A DNA stretch of 7,334 bases, taken from Bordetella parapertussis. Its GTDB lineage: Bacteria > Pseudomonadota > Gammaproteobacteria > Burkholderiales > Burkholderiaceae_B. A model generated the notes under the pieces. That model was not told where the DNA came from and searched no databases. It saw nothing but the letters and a program-made list of their open reading frames with translations. Location: the NCBI GenBank assembly GCA_945882005.1, contig CAMCWG010000152.1, positions 1 to 7,334 on the forward strand. Direction: 5' to 3'. Position 1 is the stretch's first letter. Each line of letters starts with the position of its first letter. A program made the translations under genes and the position numbers. This document shows positions 1-6,744 of this stretch, one piece after another.

Positions 1-671
1 AAGGGCCGAATCGCTGCCCACTTGTCTGCTGCGTCGACCACACGGTAGGCACCAGAGAGTTTGACCCATGCAGTACCCTCTTTTACCGAGGCGCACATGT
101 TTTGAAAACCTGCATTGCGCACATCGGGCGTCGAGGGATGTCCAAAGTGATCGAATACAACCGGCAGATCTAATTTGGCTGCCCAGGCGGGGATATCTGG
201 CTGCGCACTCACATCGACTAAAAATTGAATATGCCAACCGAACGGTCTGATACGTTTAGCCAAGGCCTCTGCGTCGCTCAATTGATTGCCACCGGCAAAC
301 AGAATATTGACGCGCGCACCGCGTGTTCCTGCTTTGTGCAGGCGCTCGATTTCCTCTTCAGATGTATCGGCTTCTAATACACCCACTGCGCGTAATCTGT
401 CTGGGTGCGCCTGCATCGTGTCGTAAAGTGTGCGGTGATCATAGCCATAGACAGAGGGGTGCACCAAGACGGCACGATCGGCACCGATGGTGTCATTCAT
501 TTTTTGGAACGCTGCCCAAGGAGCTAGGCTCGGTGTGTAAGAGCGATTCGCAGTGTAGGGGTAGGTTTGCGGATCTTCAAAAACATGGAAATGGCAGTCC
601 ACCGTTCCACGGGGCAACCGCTTCTTTGGTGCCACAACTGGATCAAAGGGTAGATATTCAGATACGTTCAT
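1..671 (-). CDS. Amidohydrolase-2 / COG3618-type metal-dependent TIM-barrel hydrolase (lactonase-like), 3' end outside window
   Basis: Reading the minus strand from an ATG at 671 gives 223 uninterrupted residues that run off the window edge. An N-terminal DCHFHVF motif (residues 25-31) supplies the HxH metal ligands typical of amidohydrolases. It is followed by HPSVYGYD (71-78), an arginine-rich GTRGARVN strand (115-122), FDHFGHP (173-179) with a further likely ligand histidine, and WVKLSGAYR (202-210). This motif order is that of the family holding 2-pyrone-4,6-dicarboxylate lactonase (LigI), sulfomuconolactone hydrolase and sugar lactonases, so hydrolysis of a small lactone in the cytoplasm is the best guess; the substrate is unknown. 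The start is fixed by an in-frame TGA shortly upstream and no other in-frame start codon; an AAGG lies 8 bases before the ATG. There is no signal peptide. It lies 172 bases downstream of ugpC in the same direction, where enteric ugp operons carry ugpQ, but it shows no resemblance to a glycerophosphodiester phosphodiesterase. Confidence 0.86.
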   Translation of the reverse strand, partial: MNVSEYLPFDPVVAPKKRLPRGTVDCHFHVFEDPQTYPYTANRSYTPSLAPWAAFQKMNDTIGADRAVLVHPSVYGYDHRTLYDTMQAHPDRLRAVGVLEADTSEEEIERLHKAGTRGARVNILFAGGNQLSDAEALAKRIRPFGWHIQFLVDVSAQPDIPAWAAKLDLPVVFDHFGHPSTPDVRNAGFQNMCASVKEGTAWVKLSGAYRVVDAADKWAAIRP

Positions 672-843
672 GCTGCAAGCCTTGTCTTCCTGATTCCGCT
701 TCGCACTGTGTTGTGCTTGCGGATCTATTTTTCATAGAGAAAGACGATATCACAGCGACAACCTGCGGAATACTGAATTCGGCCAAACGCAACTCAGGGT
801 GGCTAGCGTATTGGGGTAAATGCTAATGCCCAGTACTGCCAGG
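672..843. other. Non-coding gap between ugpC and the hydrolase gene
   Basis: These 172 bases carry no credible reading frame on either strand. On the minus strand I see neither a GC-rich hairpin followed by a T-run, which would end the ugp transcript, nor a convincing pair of promoter hexamers. A 6-base inverted repeat (GCAAGC at 675-680 and GCTTGC at 715-720) has a 34-base loop and is probably chance. The hydrolase could therefore be read through from ugp or have its own weak promoter here; the sequence does not decide. Confidence 0.6.
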
Positions 844-1851
844 TCACGACAAGCGCTTACCCGTCGACGCATCGAATCGGTGCGTCCGATCGGCGCGCGG
901 CTTGATACGCACCGAGTCACCGACTGCTGGGCAAACCTGGTCTTCATGAATACGGACGATTAACGCATCCTGATTGAGCTGGCAGTAAACCAAACGCTCC
1001 GCGCCCAAGAGCTCAACGGCATACACCTGGGCTTCCCAACCATCACTCGCGAAATCCAGATGCTCCGGCCGAATGCCCAGGATCATTCCCGTATCGACAC
1101 CCGCAGCGCTCTTTAAGAGGTTCATGGGTGGCGATCCGATAAAGCTCGCCACAAACGTTGTTGCGGGCTTGCTGTAGACCTCTTCGGGCGTACCAAATTG
1201 TTCCATGACCCCACCATTCATCACGATCATGCGTTGTGCCAAGGTCATGGCTTCCACTTGATCATGCGTGACGAATAGTGAAGTGATGCCTAGCTCACGA
1301 TGCAGCTTTTGGATTTCTAGTCGGGTTTGAGCACGCAACTTCGCATCTAAGTTAGACAGGGGTTCGTCAAACAAAAATACCTGTGGCTGACGAACGATTG
1401 CGCGACCCATCGCCACACGTTGGCGCTGTCCACCAGATAGGGCCCTTGGTTTACGGTCCAAGTAGGGCATCAGCTCAAGGATTCCGGCCGCTTTTTCAAC
1501 ACGTGTGCGAATCTCACCCTTGGGGACACGTGCAATTTTTAGGCCATAGGCCATATTGTCAAAGACAGACATGTGAGGATAGAGCGCATAGTTCTGAAAC
1601 ACCATCGCAATATCACGCTCGGCCGGCTCTAAATTATTCACAACCCGATCACCGATGGAAATCGTACCATCCGTAATTTCTTCAAGACCCGCCACCATTC
1701 TGAGCAAGGTCGATTTGCCGCAACCAGAGGGCCCGACAATCACAACAAACTCTCCGTGCTCGACATTTGCCGAGAGATTGTGAATCACCTGCACTGGACT
1801 TTTAGCCGTGCCGTAACGCTTGACGACATTCTGAAACGAGATAGCTGCCAT
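844..1851 (-). CDS. ugpC: G3P ABC importer ATP-binding subunit UgpC
   Basis: 335-residue ATPase that would power the UgpAE permease from the cytoplasmic face as a dimer. Visible motifs: Walker [10 protein letters not shown] (40-48), Q-loop in [11 protein letters not shown] (Q86), ABC signature LSGGQRQR (138-145), Walker B VFLFDEP (158-164) followed by the D-loop SNLDA, and the switch histidine in VTHDQ (H196). A C-terminal MalK/UgpC-type TOBE regulatory region follows, with GIRPEHL at 269-275. It is the last gene of the ugp set, starting 27 bases after ugpE; AAGG precedes the ATG by about 11 bases. Oddity: from my recollection of E. coli UgpC (356 residues), the stretch between the NLL of GSPPMNLL and GIRPEH is only about 12 residues here instead of about 35, which accounts for most of the shorter length. 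The Ugp assignment rather than maltose or another sugar rests mainly on the operon, as this ATPase family is shared by many sugar importers. Confidence 0.94.
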   Translation of the reverse strand: MAAISFQNVVKRYGTAKSPVQVIHNLSANVEHGEFVVIVGPSGCGKSTLLRMVAGLEEITDGTISIGDRVVNNLEPAERDIAMVFQNYALYPHMSVFDNMAYGLKIARVPKGEIRTRVEKAAGILELMPYLDRKPRALSGGQRQRVAMGRAIVRQPQVFLFDEPLSNLDAKLRAQTRLEIQKLHRELGITSLFVTHDQVEAMTLAQRMIVMNGGVMEQFGTPEEVYSKPATTFVASFIGSPPMNLLKSAAGVDTGMILGIRPEHLDFASDGWEAQVYAVELLGAERLVYCQLNQDALIVRIHEDQVCPAVGDSVRIKPRADRTHRFDASTGKRLS

Positions 1852-1878
1852 CTCAATATTCGCCTTTTTTTATACAGA

Positions 1879-2739
1879 TCATTTTTCGGAATCTACCAAG
1901 CCCTTCACAAACCACTTCTGCATCAAGATCACCACAAGAGCGGGAGGCAGCATGGCCAACATCGCTGTTGCCATCACCACATTCCACTCAGTGTAAGCAT
2001 CCCCCGAGATCAACCGTCGGATACCCAGCACGACTGGATACATATCTTCCTTGGTCGTCACCAATAAAGGCCAGAGATATTGGTTCCATCCATAGATAAA
2101 CTGGATGACAAACAATGCCGCAATGCTCGTGCGCGATAGCGGTAAGAGAATGTCCCAAAAAAAACGCATCGGCCCTGCGCCATCCATGCGAGCGGCCTCG
2201 ACCAACTCGTCGGGCACCGTCAGAAAAAACTGACGGAACAAAAATGTTGCTGTTGCGGATGCAATCAAAGGAACGGTCAACCCCGCATACGAGTTAAGCA
2301 TGCCGAGACTTGCCACCACACCGTATGTGGGACCGATACGCACCTCGACCGGCAACATCAGCGTGATGAAGATCATCCAAAAAATCAGTCCACGTAGAGG
2401 GAACCGGAAATACACAATCGCGAAAGCTGACAAGATCGAGATCGCGATTTTTCCGAAACAAATGAGGAGCGCAGTGACCAAACTCACCCACATCATGGGC
2501 CAAGCAGCATTGATTCGACCACCTGCCTCTGTCTCACCGCCAAAGAGTGCAAGACGATAAGTCTCGAGCGCATGTTCACCCGGCACCAGCGACATCGGCG
2601 TGTTCTGCATGATCTGCGCTGTCGTCTGGGTAGATGCAACAATCGTGACATACACAGGGAATGCCACAATCAGCACACCGAGTATCAACACGAGATGCGA
2701 TAGAACCGTCAGACCTGGTCGGCGTTCGATCATACTCAT
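1879..2739 (-). CDS. ugpE: G3P ABC importer permease subunit UgpE
   Basis: 286-residue inner-membrane permease, close to the E. coli UgpE length (281). About six hydrophobic segments are visible, roughly at residues 11-33, 83-105, 107-130, 150-172, 197-220 and 254-275. The EAA loop of binding-protein-dependent permeases, [20 protein letters not shown] (181-200), contacts the ATPase. The C-terminus [12 protein letters not shown] resembles the conserved WFVKGL...GAVKG ends of MalG/UgpE-type permeases. The ATG overlaps the ugpA stop by one base (TAATG on the coding strand), implying translational coupling; AAGGTG lies about 8 bases upstream. A second ATG two codons on (residue 3) is a possible alternative start. 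It pairs with UgpA to form the G3P channel. Confidence 0.94.
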   Translation of the reverse strand: MSMIERRPGLTVLSHLVLILGVLIVAFPVYVTIVASTQTTAQIMQNTPMSLVPGEHALETYRLALFGGETEAGGRINAAWPMMWVSLVTALLICFGKIAISILSAFAIVYFRFPLRGLIFWMIFITLMLPVEVRIGPTYGVVASLGMLNSYAGLTVPLIASATATFLFRQFFLTVPDELVEAARMDGAGPMRFFWDILLPLSRTSIAALFVIQFIYGWNQYLWPLLVTTKEDMYPVVLGIRRLISGDAYTEWNVVMATAMLAMLPPALVVILMQKWFVKGLVDSEK

Positions 2740-3620
2740 TAGTACTGCACCTTACGCTCGATAAAACGGAATTGCACAATTGTTAGACACACCACAATCG
2801 CCATCAAGATCACAGACTGGGCTGCCGAACTTCCCATATCCATCGCTTTGAAACCATCGTAGTAAACCTTGTACACGAGAATGGCTGTCGACTTGCCAGG
2901 CCCACCGTGCGTCGTTGCATCAATGATCGCGAAGGTATCAAAGAAGGCATACACGACGTTGATGACCAACAAGAAAAAGGTCGTGGGTGATAGCAAGGGG
3001 AATACGATTGTCCGGAAACGATGCCAAGGCGTCGCACCATCGATTGCAGCGGCTTCAATCAGCGAGCGAGGAATCGACTGCAAACCAGCCAGAAAAAATA
3101 AAAAGTTATAAGAAATTTGCTTCCACACAGCGGCGACAACAATCAAAGTCATGGCATCGCGACCATCGAGCATGTGGTTCCAATCTACCCCAAACCAATG
3201 TAATGCATAAGCCACCACACCCATGGGGGACGCAAAAATAAATACCCACAAGACACCGGCCACAGCTGGGGCAACCGCATACGGCCAGATCAGCAAGGTT
3301 TTGTAGATGTTGGCAGCACGCAAAACGCGATCGGCCATGACCGCTAGTAATAGCGCGAGGCTCAGCCCAACAACAGCTACTAGAAGTGAAAATATTGCGG
3401 TCGTTTGAAACGACTCCAGATACAACGGATCGTTAAACAGCCTAGAAAAGTTCTGCCAGCCCACGAATTGACGGGACATACCAAAGGCATCCTCTTCGAG
3501 AACACTTTGATACAGGGCTTGACCAGCCGGCCAGAAAAAGAAAACCAGGACGATCGCCATTTGTGGAGCAATCAGCAGCCACGGCAACCATACAGACTTA
3601 AAGCGAACTTTCTTTTCCAT
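2739..3620 (-). CDS. ugpA: G3P ABC importer permease subunit UgpA
   Basis: 293-residue inner-membrane permease, near the E. coli UgpA length (295). A short positively charged N-terminus (MEKKVRFKS) precedes a first hydrophobic segment at about 11-33. Further segments lie near 71-95, 108-131, 157-180, 205-228 and 268-285. The EAA loop [20 protein letters not shown] is at 189-208 and the motif THGGPGKST at 237-245 is typical of UgpA/MalF-like sugar permeases. It follows ugpB after a 59-base spacer that is largely occupied by a strong hairpin. No Shine-Dalgarno match is visible in the 12 bases between the hairpin and the ATG, so its translation may be weak or depend on the hairpin. It ends in TAA overlapping the ugpE ATG by one base. 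Confidence 0.94.
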   Translation of the reverse strand: MEKKVRFKSVWLPWLLIAPQMAIVLVFFFWPAGQALYQSVLEEDAFGMSRQFVGWQNFSRLFNDPLYLESFQTTAIFSLLVAVVGLSLALLLAVMADRVLRAANIYKTLLIWPYAVAPAVAGVLWVFIFASPMGVVAYALHWFGVDWNHMLDGRDAMTLIVVAAVWKQISYNFLFFLAGLQSIPRSLIEAAAIDGATPWHRFRTIVFPLLSPTTFFLLVINVVYAFFDTFAIIDATTHGGPGKSTAILVYKVYYDGFKAMDMGSSAAQSVILMAIVVCLTIVQFRFIERKVQY

Positions 3621-3632
3621 CAGGTTTTAGAG

Positions 3633-3670
3633 AAAGCACGATGGGTATCTTTCAACACCCACCGCACTTT
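3633..3670 (-). promoter_or_regulatory. Intercistronic hairpin between ugpB and ugpA
   Basis: In the minus-strand transcript, AAAGUGCGGUGGGUGUU pairs along its whole length with GAUACCCAUCGUGCUUU (17 pairs, five of them G-U wobbles) around a GAAA tetraloop of GNRA type. It starts 9 bases after the ugpB stop and ends 12 bases before the ugpA start. There is no T-run after it, so it is not a standard terminator. In related transporters (for example malE-malF) a stem-loop after the binding-protein gene protects the upstream mRNA, raising the binding protein relative to the permeases. I infer the same role here. It may also cover the ugpA initiation region. Confidence 0.72.
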
Positions 3671-3679
3671 GTCGACGCT

Positions 3680-4996
3680 TTAGCGACTGTTCGCCTTCTC
3701 AAAGCGTTCAAGCAATTCGTTGCCACGTTTCACAATCGAATCCAATGCATCTTTCGCAGCCTTTTTACCGGCCCAGACCTGCTCGAGTTCTTCATCGATG
3801 ATGGTGCGAATCTGCACATGATTACCGAGACGAATCCCTCTGGAATTGTCTGTTGTCTTACGAATCATTTGCGTGACTGAAACATCTGTACCCGGGTTCT
3901 GTTTGTAGAAACCTGATTTCTCTGTCAGCTCAAACGAAGCAATCGTCAGCGGTAAGTAGCCAGTGCGCTGATGGCTCTTTGCAGCCTCTTCTGGACGAGA
4001 TAAGAAATCAAAGAACTGAGCAACACCTTTGTACTCATCAGCCTTGCGACCAGCCATCACCCAGAGGCTAGCACCACCAATCACCGTGTTTTGCGGAGCA
4101 CCCTTCACATCTGCGTAATAGGGCAGAGTCGATGTACCAAATGCGAACTTGGCGTTACGCTTCAAGTTACCATAAAGCGCCGAGGAGCCAGTCGTCATCG
4201 CGCATTCGCCCGACACGAACACTGGATCGGCCGCATTGGCGCGACCTTTGTACACAAACAAGCCATCTTTCGCCATATCCGACAAGTTCTGTATGTGGCG
4301 TACCTGCAAAGGCTCGTTCACCTTTAAACGCGCATTGGTGCCTTTCATGCCGTTGCCTTGCGTGGCGAACTCGGTGTTGTGCCAAGCACTAAAGCTCTCG
4401 AGTTGCGTCCAGCTGATCCAGCTCGTTGTGTAGGGGCACTTATGACCAGAGGCCTTCAGCTTTTTGGCTGCTTCGACCACTTCAGGCCAGGTGACTGGTG
4501 GCTTTTCTGGATCTAAGCCTGCCGCTTTGAAGGCATCTTTGTTGTACCAAAGCACAGTCGTCGAGCTATTGAAGGGGAAACTCAACATTTGGCCGTTCGG
4601 CGCGGTGTAGTAGCCAGCAACCGCAGGCACGTAGGCCGCCGGATCAAACTTCACGCCAGCCTTACTCATCACATCGGCCACAGGCACGATAGCACCCTTG
4701 CTGGCCATCATCGTCGCAGTACCGACCTCGAACACCTGAAGAACATGGGGTGCGTTACCCGCACGAAAGGCCGCAACAGCGGCAGTCATCGCTTCGTCGT
4801 AGGTGCCTTTAAATACTGGCACAACCTTGTAGTCCTTCTGGCTTGCGTTGAAGTCTTTGGCGAGGTCGTTGACCCACTCACCCAACGCACCGCTCATTGC
4901 GTGCCACCATTGAATCTCCGTTTGGGCCTGAACAGGCAGTGCTGTCAGCGCGCTAAACGTTAAGGCGGCTGTCGCCGCGGCAAGTTTCAGTTTCAT
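3680..4996 (-). CDS. ugpB: Periplasmic G3P-binding protein UgpB
   Basis: 438 residues, the same length as E. coli UgpB. The start is placed at 4996, not at an in-frame ATG 10 codons upstream (5026), because an AGGAG (5002-5006) lies 5 bases before it and the protein then begins with a clean Sec signal: MKLK, a hydrophobic core, and PVQA before QTEIQW, with likely cleavage after residue 24. Mature-protein landmarks fit the UgpB family: IQWWHAMSG (28-36), FKGTYDEAM (62-70), LQVFEVGTATMMAS (86-99), FNSSTTVLWYN (142-152), the aromatic TSWISWTQLESF (191-202) and RGIRLGNHVQIR (386-397). Y66, E90, S144/S145 and R397 appear to correspond to ligand contacts reported for E. coli UgpB, supporting G3P or glycerophosphocholine as ligand. 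It is first in the operon and delivers substrate to UgpAE. Confidence 0.95.
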   Translation of the reverse strand: MKLKLAAATAALTFSALTALPVQAQTEIQWWHAMSGALGEWVNDLAKDFNASQKDYKVVPVFKGTYDEAMTAAVAAFRAGNAPHVLQVFEVGTATMMASKGAIVPVADVMSKAGVKFDPAAYVPAVAGYYTAPNGQMLSFPFNSSTTVLWYNKDAFKAAGLDPEKPPVTWPEVVEAAKKLKASGHKCPYTTSWISWTQLESFSAWHNTEFATQGNGMKGTNARLKVNEPLQVRHIQNLSDMAKDGLFVYKGRANAADPVFVSGECAMTTGSSALYGNLKRNAKFAFGTSTLPYYADVKGAPQNTVIGGASLWVMAGRKADEYKGVAQFFDFLSRPEEAAKSHQRTGYLPLTIASFELTEKSGFYKQNPGTDVSVTQMIRKTTDNSRGIRLGNHVQIRTIIDEELEQVWAGKKAAKDALDSIVKRGNELLERFEKANSR

Positions 4997-5000
4997 ACGA

Positions 5001-5006
5001 TCTCCT
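5001..5006 (-). promoter_or_regulatory. Ribosome binding site of ugpB
   Basis: AGGAGA on the minus strand, 4 bases before the ATG at 4996 (5 from AGGAG). It decides between two in-frame ATGs: the upstream one at 5026 has no comparable site and would put ten extra residues in front of the signal peptide. Confidence 0.8.
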
Positions 5007-5101
5007 AGGATTGCGGACTCAGCCACGGATTGTCGAACGTTAAATTTGGGGGTACTGTCCGGACTGTAACTTTAAATAATGACGGTTTTGTTCATATTTT
5101 T

Positions 5102-5124
5102 GACATGTGTTTGTAACACTTGTC
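5102..5124. promoter_or_regulatory. Candidate operator: 23-bp interrupted dyad
   Basis: The arms GACA-t-GTGTT and AACAC-t-TGTC are exact reverse complements except for one T/T position, around a 3-base centre TGT: nine symmetric base pairs on each side. It lies at the midpoint of the divergent region's AT-rich core and overlaps both the TTGACA hexamer and the candidate -35 TTGTAA of glpK. Such placement fits a repressor that controls glpK and ugpB together. GlpR (DeoR family) is the obvious candidate from pathway knowledge, but the site does not read as the E. coli GlpR consensus, so the binder is unknown. Confidence 0.55.
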
Positions 5125-5197
5125 GACCAAAGTTTAAATTAGGGTCCGCCCCTCTACAAGCCTCTTCTACCTTTTCCCGTTTTAGGCCTAACCGACT

Positions 5198-6712
5198 ATG
5201 CAATACATTCTGGCTCTCGACCAAGGTACCACCAGTTCGCGGGCGATATTGTTTGACGCCCAAGGGCGCAGCGTAAAGACCGCTCAAAAAGAATTTCGCC
5301 AGATTTTCCCGCAACCGGCTTGGGTTGAACATGACGTCAACGATATTTGGAACACTCAGCGCGAAGTCATTGAGCGGGTAGTTGGACTAGACGACACCAC
5401 TGCATTGGTCAACCAGATCGCAGCAATTGCGATCACCAATCAGCGCGAAACTACAGTTCTGTGGGATCGTCGCACGGGCGAACCCATCGCCAACGCAATT
5501 GTTTGGCAAGATCGCCGCACGGCCGATACCTGTGACAGGCTGCGCGAGCAAGGTTACACACAGTTATTACAGGAAAAAACAGGGCTCGTTCTGGATGCCT
5601 ATTTTTCCGCGACCAAATTAGCTTGGCTACTTGAGCACACACCGGGTGCACGCGCGCAGGCAGAGCGCGGTGAACTCGCCTTTGGCACGATCGACACCTG
5701 GTTGCTTTGGAAGCTTACGGCCGGCAAAGTCCATGCGACCGACCCAAGCAATGCCTCCCGTACCCTGCTCTTTAACTTGCACACGCTGCAATGGGATGAT
5801 GAGCTGCTCAAGCTGTTCAGTATTCCGCGGGCGTTGCTACCCGACGTTCGTCCAAGCGGCGGACACTTCGGTGAAACGGACCCTTCGCTCTTTGGCCGCG
5901 CCATTCCAATTACCGCCATGATTGGTGACCAGCAAGCAGCCACCTTTGGCCAGGCCTGTTTCTCTCCTGGGATGGCAAAGAACACCTATGGCACCGGCTG
6001 TTTCATGCTTTTGAATACGGGCAGCACGCCTGTTGCGAGCGCAAACCGGTTGCTCACGACGGTCGGTTGGCAGCGCACAAGTCAAGCTCAACATACGCCA
6101 GAAACAACCTACTGTCTCGAGGCGTCGGTCTTTATGGGGGGCGCCACGATTCAGTGGTTACGCGACGGCCTCAACATTATCGACTCTGCAGCGCAGGTTG
6201 AAGGTCTCGCACAAACCGTACCGGATGTCGGGGATACCTATCTCGTCCCTGCCTTTACAGGGCTTGGCGCACCGCACTGGGATGGACACGCACGGGGCAC
6301 CCTAGTTGGCATGACACGCGGGACAACTAAAGCACACATCGCCCGTGCGGCGCTCGAAGCCATTGCGCTACAAGTCGCGGACGTCTTTGCTGCTATGCAA
6401 AAAGACTCTGGCATTACGCTAGCGGAGTTGCGTGTCGACGGCGGGGCCTGCAAAAACAACCTGCTGATGCAAATTCAGGCTGATTTCTTGGGCATCCCGG
6501 TGGTGCGTCCGGCGATTACGGAAACCACGGCCTTGGGTGCAGCCTTTCTCGCCGGACTGGCAAGCGGTTTCTGGTCAAGCACAGAGCAGATCGCATCACA
6601 ATGGATGATAGACCAGCGCTTTGAGCCAAATCTGTCCGAAGGCGCACGTCAGACGAAACTGGCCCGATGGCATCAAGCGGTAGAGCGGGCAAAAGGCTGG
6701 GCACAGGACTAA
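5198..6712 (+). CDS. glpK: Glycerol kinase GlpK
   Basis: 504-residue FGGY-family kinase (E. coli GlpK 502) converting glycerol and ATP to sn-G3P in the cytoplasm. Seen in order: phosphate loop LDQGTTSSR (7-15); glycerol-contact residues R83-E84 in NQRETT, W103 in VWQDRR and Y135 in [12 protein letters not shown] signature around [13 protein letters not shown] (135-147); catalytic base D244 in [20 protein letters not shown] (261-270); and VDGGACKNN (413-421) in the second ATPase lobe. Compared with E. coli, the fructose-1,6-bisphosphate loop (GGKGGTR) is replaced by DPSLFGRA (228-235), and the C-terminal IIA-Glc-binding segment (PGIETTE) is absent. Both allosteric brakes are thus probably missing, the second as expected outside enterics. 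The ATG at 5198 is preceded by a weak AGG; no better in-frame start fits the conserved N-terminus. It is divergent from ugpB and followed by glpD. Confidence 0.97.
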   Translation: MQYILALDQGTTSSRAILFDAQGRSVKTAQKEFRQIFPQPAWVEHDVNDIWNTQREVIERVVGLDDTTALVNQIAAIAITNQRETTVLWDRRTGEPIANAIVWQDRRTADTCDRLREQGYTQLLQEKTGLVLDAYFSATKLAWLLEHTPGARAQAERGELAFGTIDTWLLWKLTAGKVHATDPSNASRTLLFNLHTLQWDDELLKLFSIPRALLPDVRPSGGHFGETDPSLFGRAIPITAMIGDQQAATFGQACFSPGMAKNTYGTGCFMLLNTGSTPVASANRLLTTVGWQRTSQAQHTPETTYCLEASVFMGGATIQWLRDGLNIIDSAAQVEGLAQTVPDVGDTYLVPAFTGLGAPHWDGHARGTLVGMTRGTTKAHIARAALEAIALQVADVFAAMQKDSGITLAELRVDGGACKNNLLMQIQADFLGIPVVRPAITETTALGAAFLAGLASGFWSSTEQIASQWMIDQRFEPNLSEGARQTKLARWHQAVERAKGWAQD

Positions 6713-6744
6713 ACTAAGCAGTCACTGCCAAAAAAGACCACAAC

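Larger units (their letters stand above)
4997..5197. promoter_or_regulatory. Divergent ugpB / glpK control region
   Basis: These 201 bases separate the outward-facing ugpB and glpK starts and must hold both promoters unless one lies further away. The middle (about 5070-5140) is markedly AT-rich. For glpK, TTGTAA at 5111-5116 with TTTAAA at 5133-5138 (16-base spacer) or TTAAAT one base later (17) is the best pair I can find, but each hexamer matches only 4 of 6 positions. A perfect TTGACA at 5100-5105 has no -10 at the right distance. I could not choose a ugpB promoter. Other structure: a dyad at 5102-5124, the palindrome GTCCGGAC at 5057-5064 flanked by two ACTGT copies, and the palindrome TTAGGCCTAA at 5182-5191 just before glpK. 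Confidence 0.7.

Noticed and set aside
1..671. UgpQ glycerophosphodiester phosphodiesterase by position
   Set aside because: The HxH amidohydrolase and lactonase-type motifs are clear and the GDPD HRG...PENT signature is absent.
323..826. Plus-strand reading frame of 167 codons
   Set aside because: It lies antisense to the hydrolase gene and the following gap, is rich in Cys/His/Arg without a recognisable domain, and the opposite strand carries clear conserved motifs.
3633..3670. Rho-independent terminator after ugpB
   Set aside because: The strong stem is not followed by a T-run, and ugpA begins 12 bases later in the same direction.
4589..4963. Plus-strand reading frame of 124 codons inside ugpB
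   Set aside because: Antisense shadow of the strongly conserved ugpB frame with no recognisable features of its own.
4997..5026. Ten-codon longer UgpB N-terminus (MAESAILGDR)
   Set aside because: It would precede a clear signal peptide, and AGGAG sits exactly before the inner ATG at 4996.
5055..5070. CTGT direct repeats (5055 and 5064) as a Pho box
   Set aside because: The spacing is 9 bases rather than the 11 expected, and the rest of each half-site does not match.
5100..5105. Perfect TTGACA as the glpK -35 element
   Set aside because: No -10-like hexamer lies 15-19 bases downstream (region 5121-5130 reads TGTCGACCAA); it is more likely part of the dyad.
5182..5191. 10-bp palindrome TTAGGCCTAA before glpK
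   Set aside because: Short with no spacer or partner site; likely chance, though it surrounds the only SD-like AGG.
5599..5985. Minus-strand reading frame of 128 codons inside glpK
   Set aside because: Antisense shadow of glpK, which has all family motifs in its own frame.
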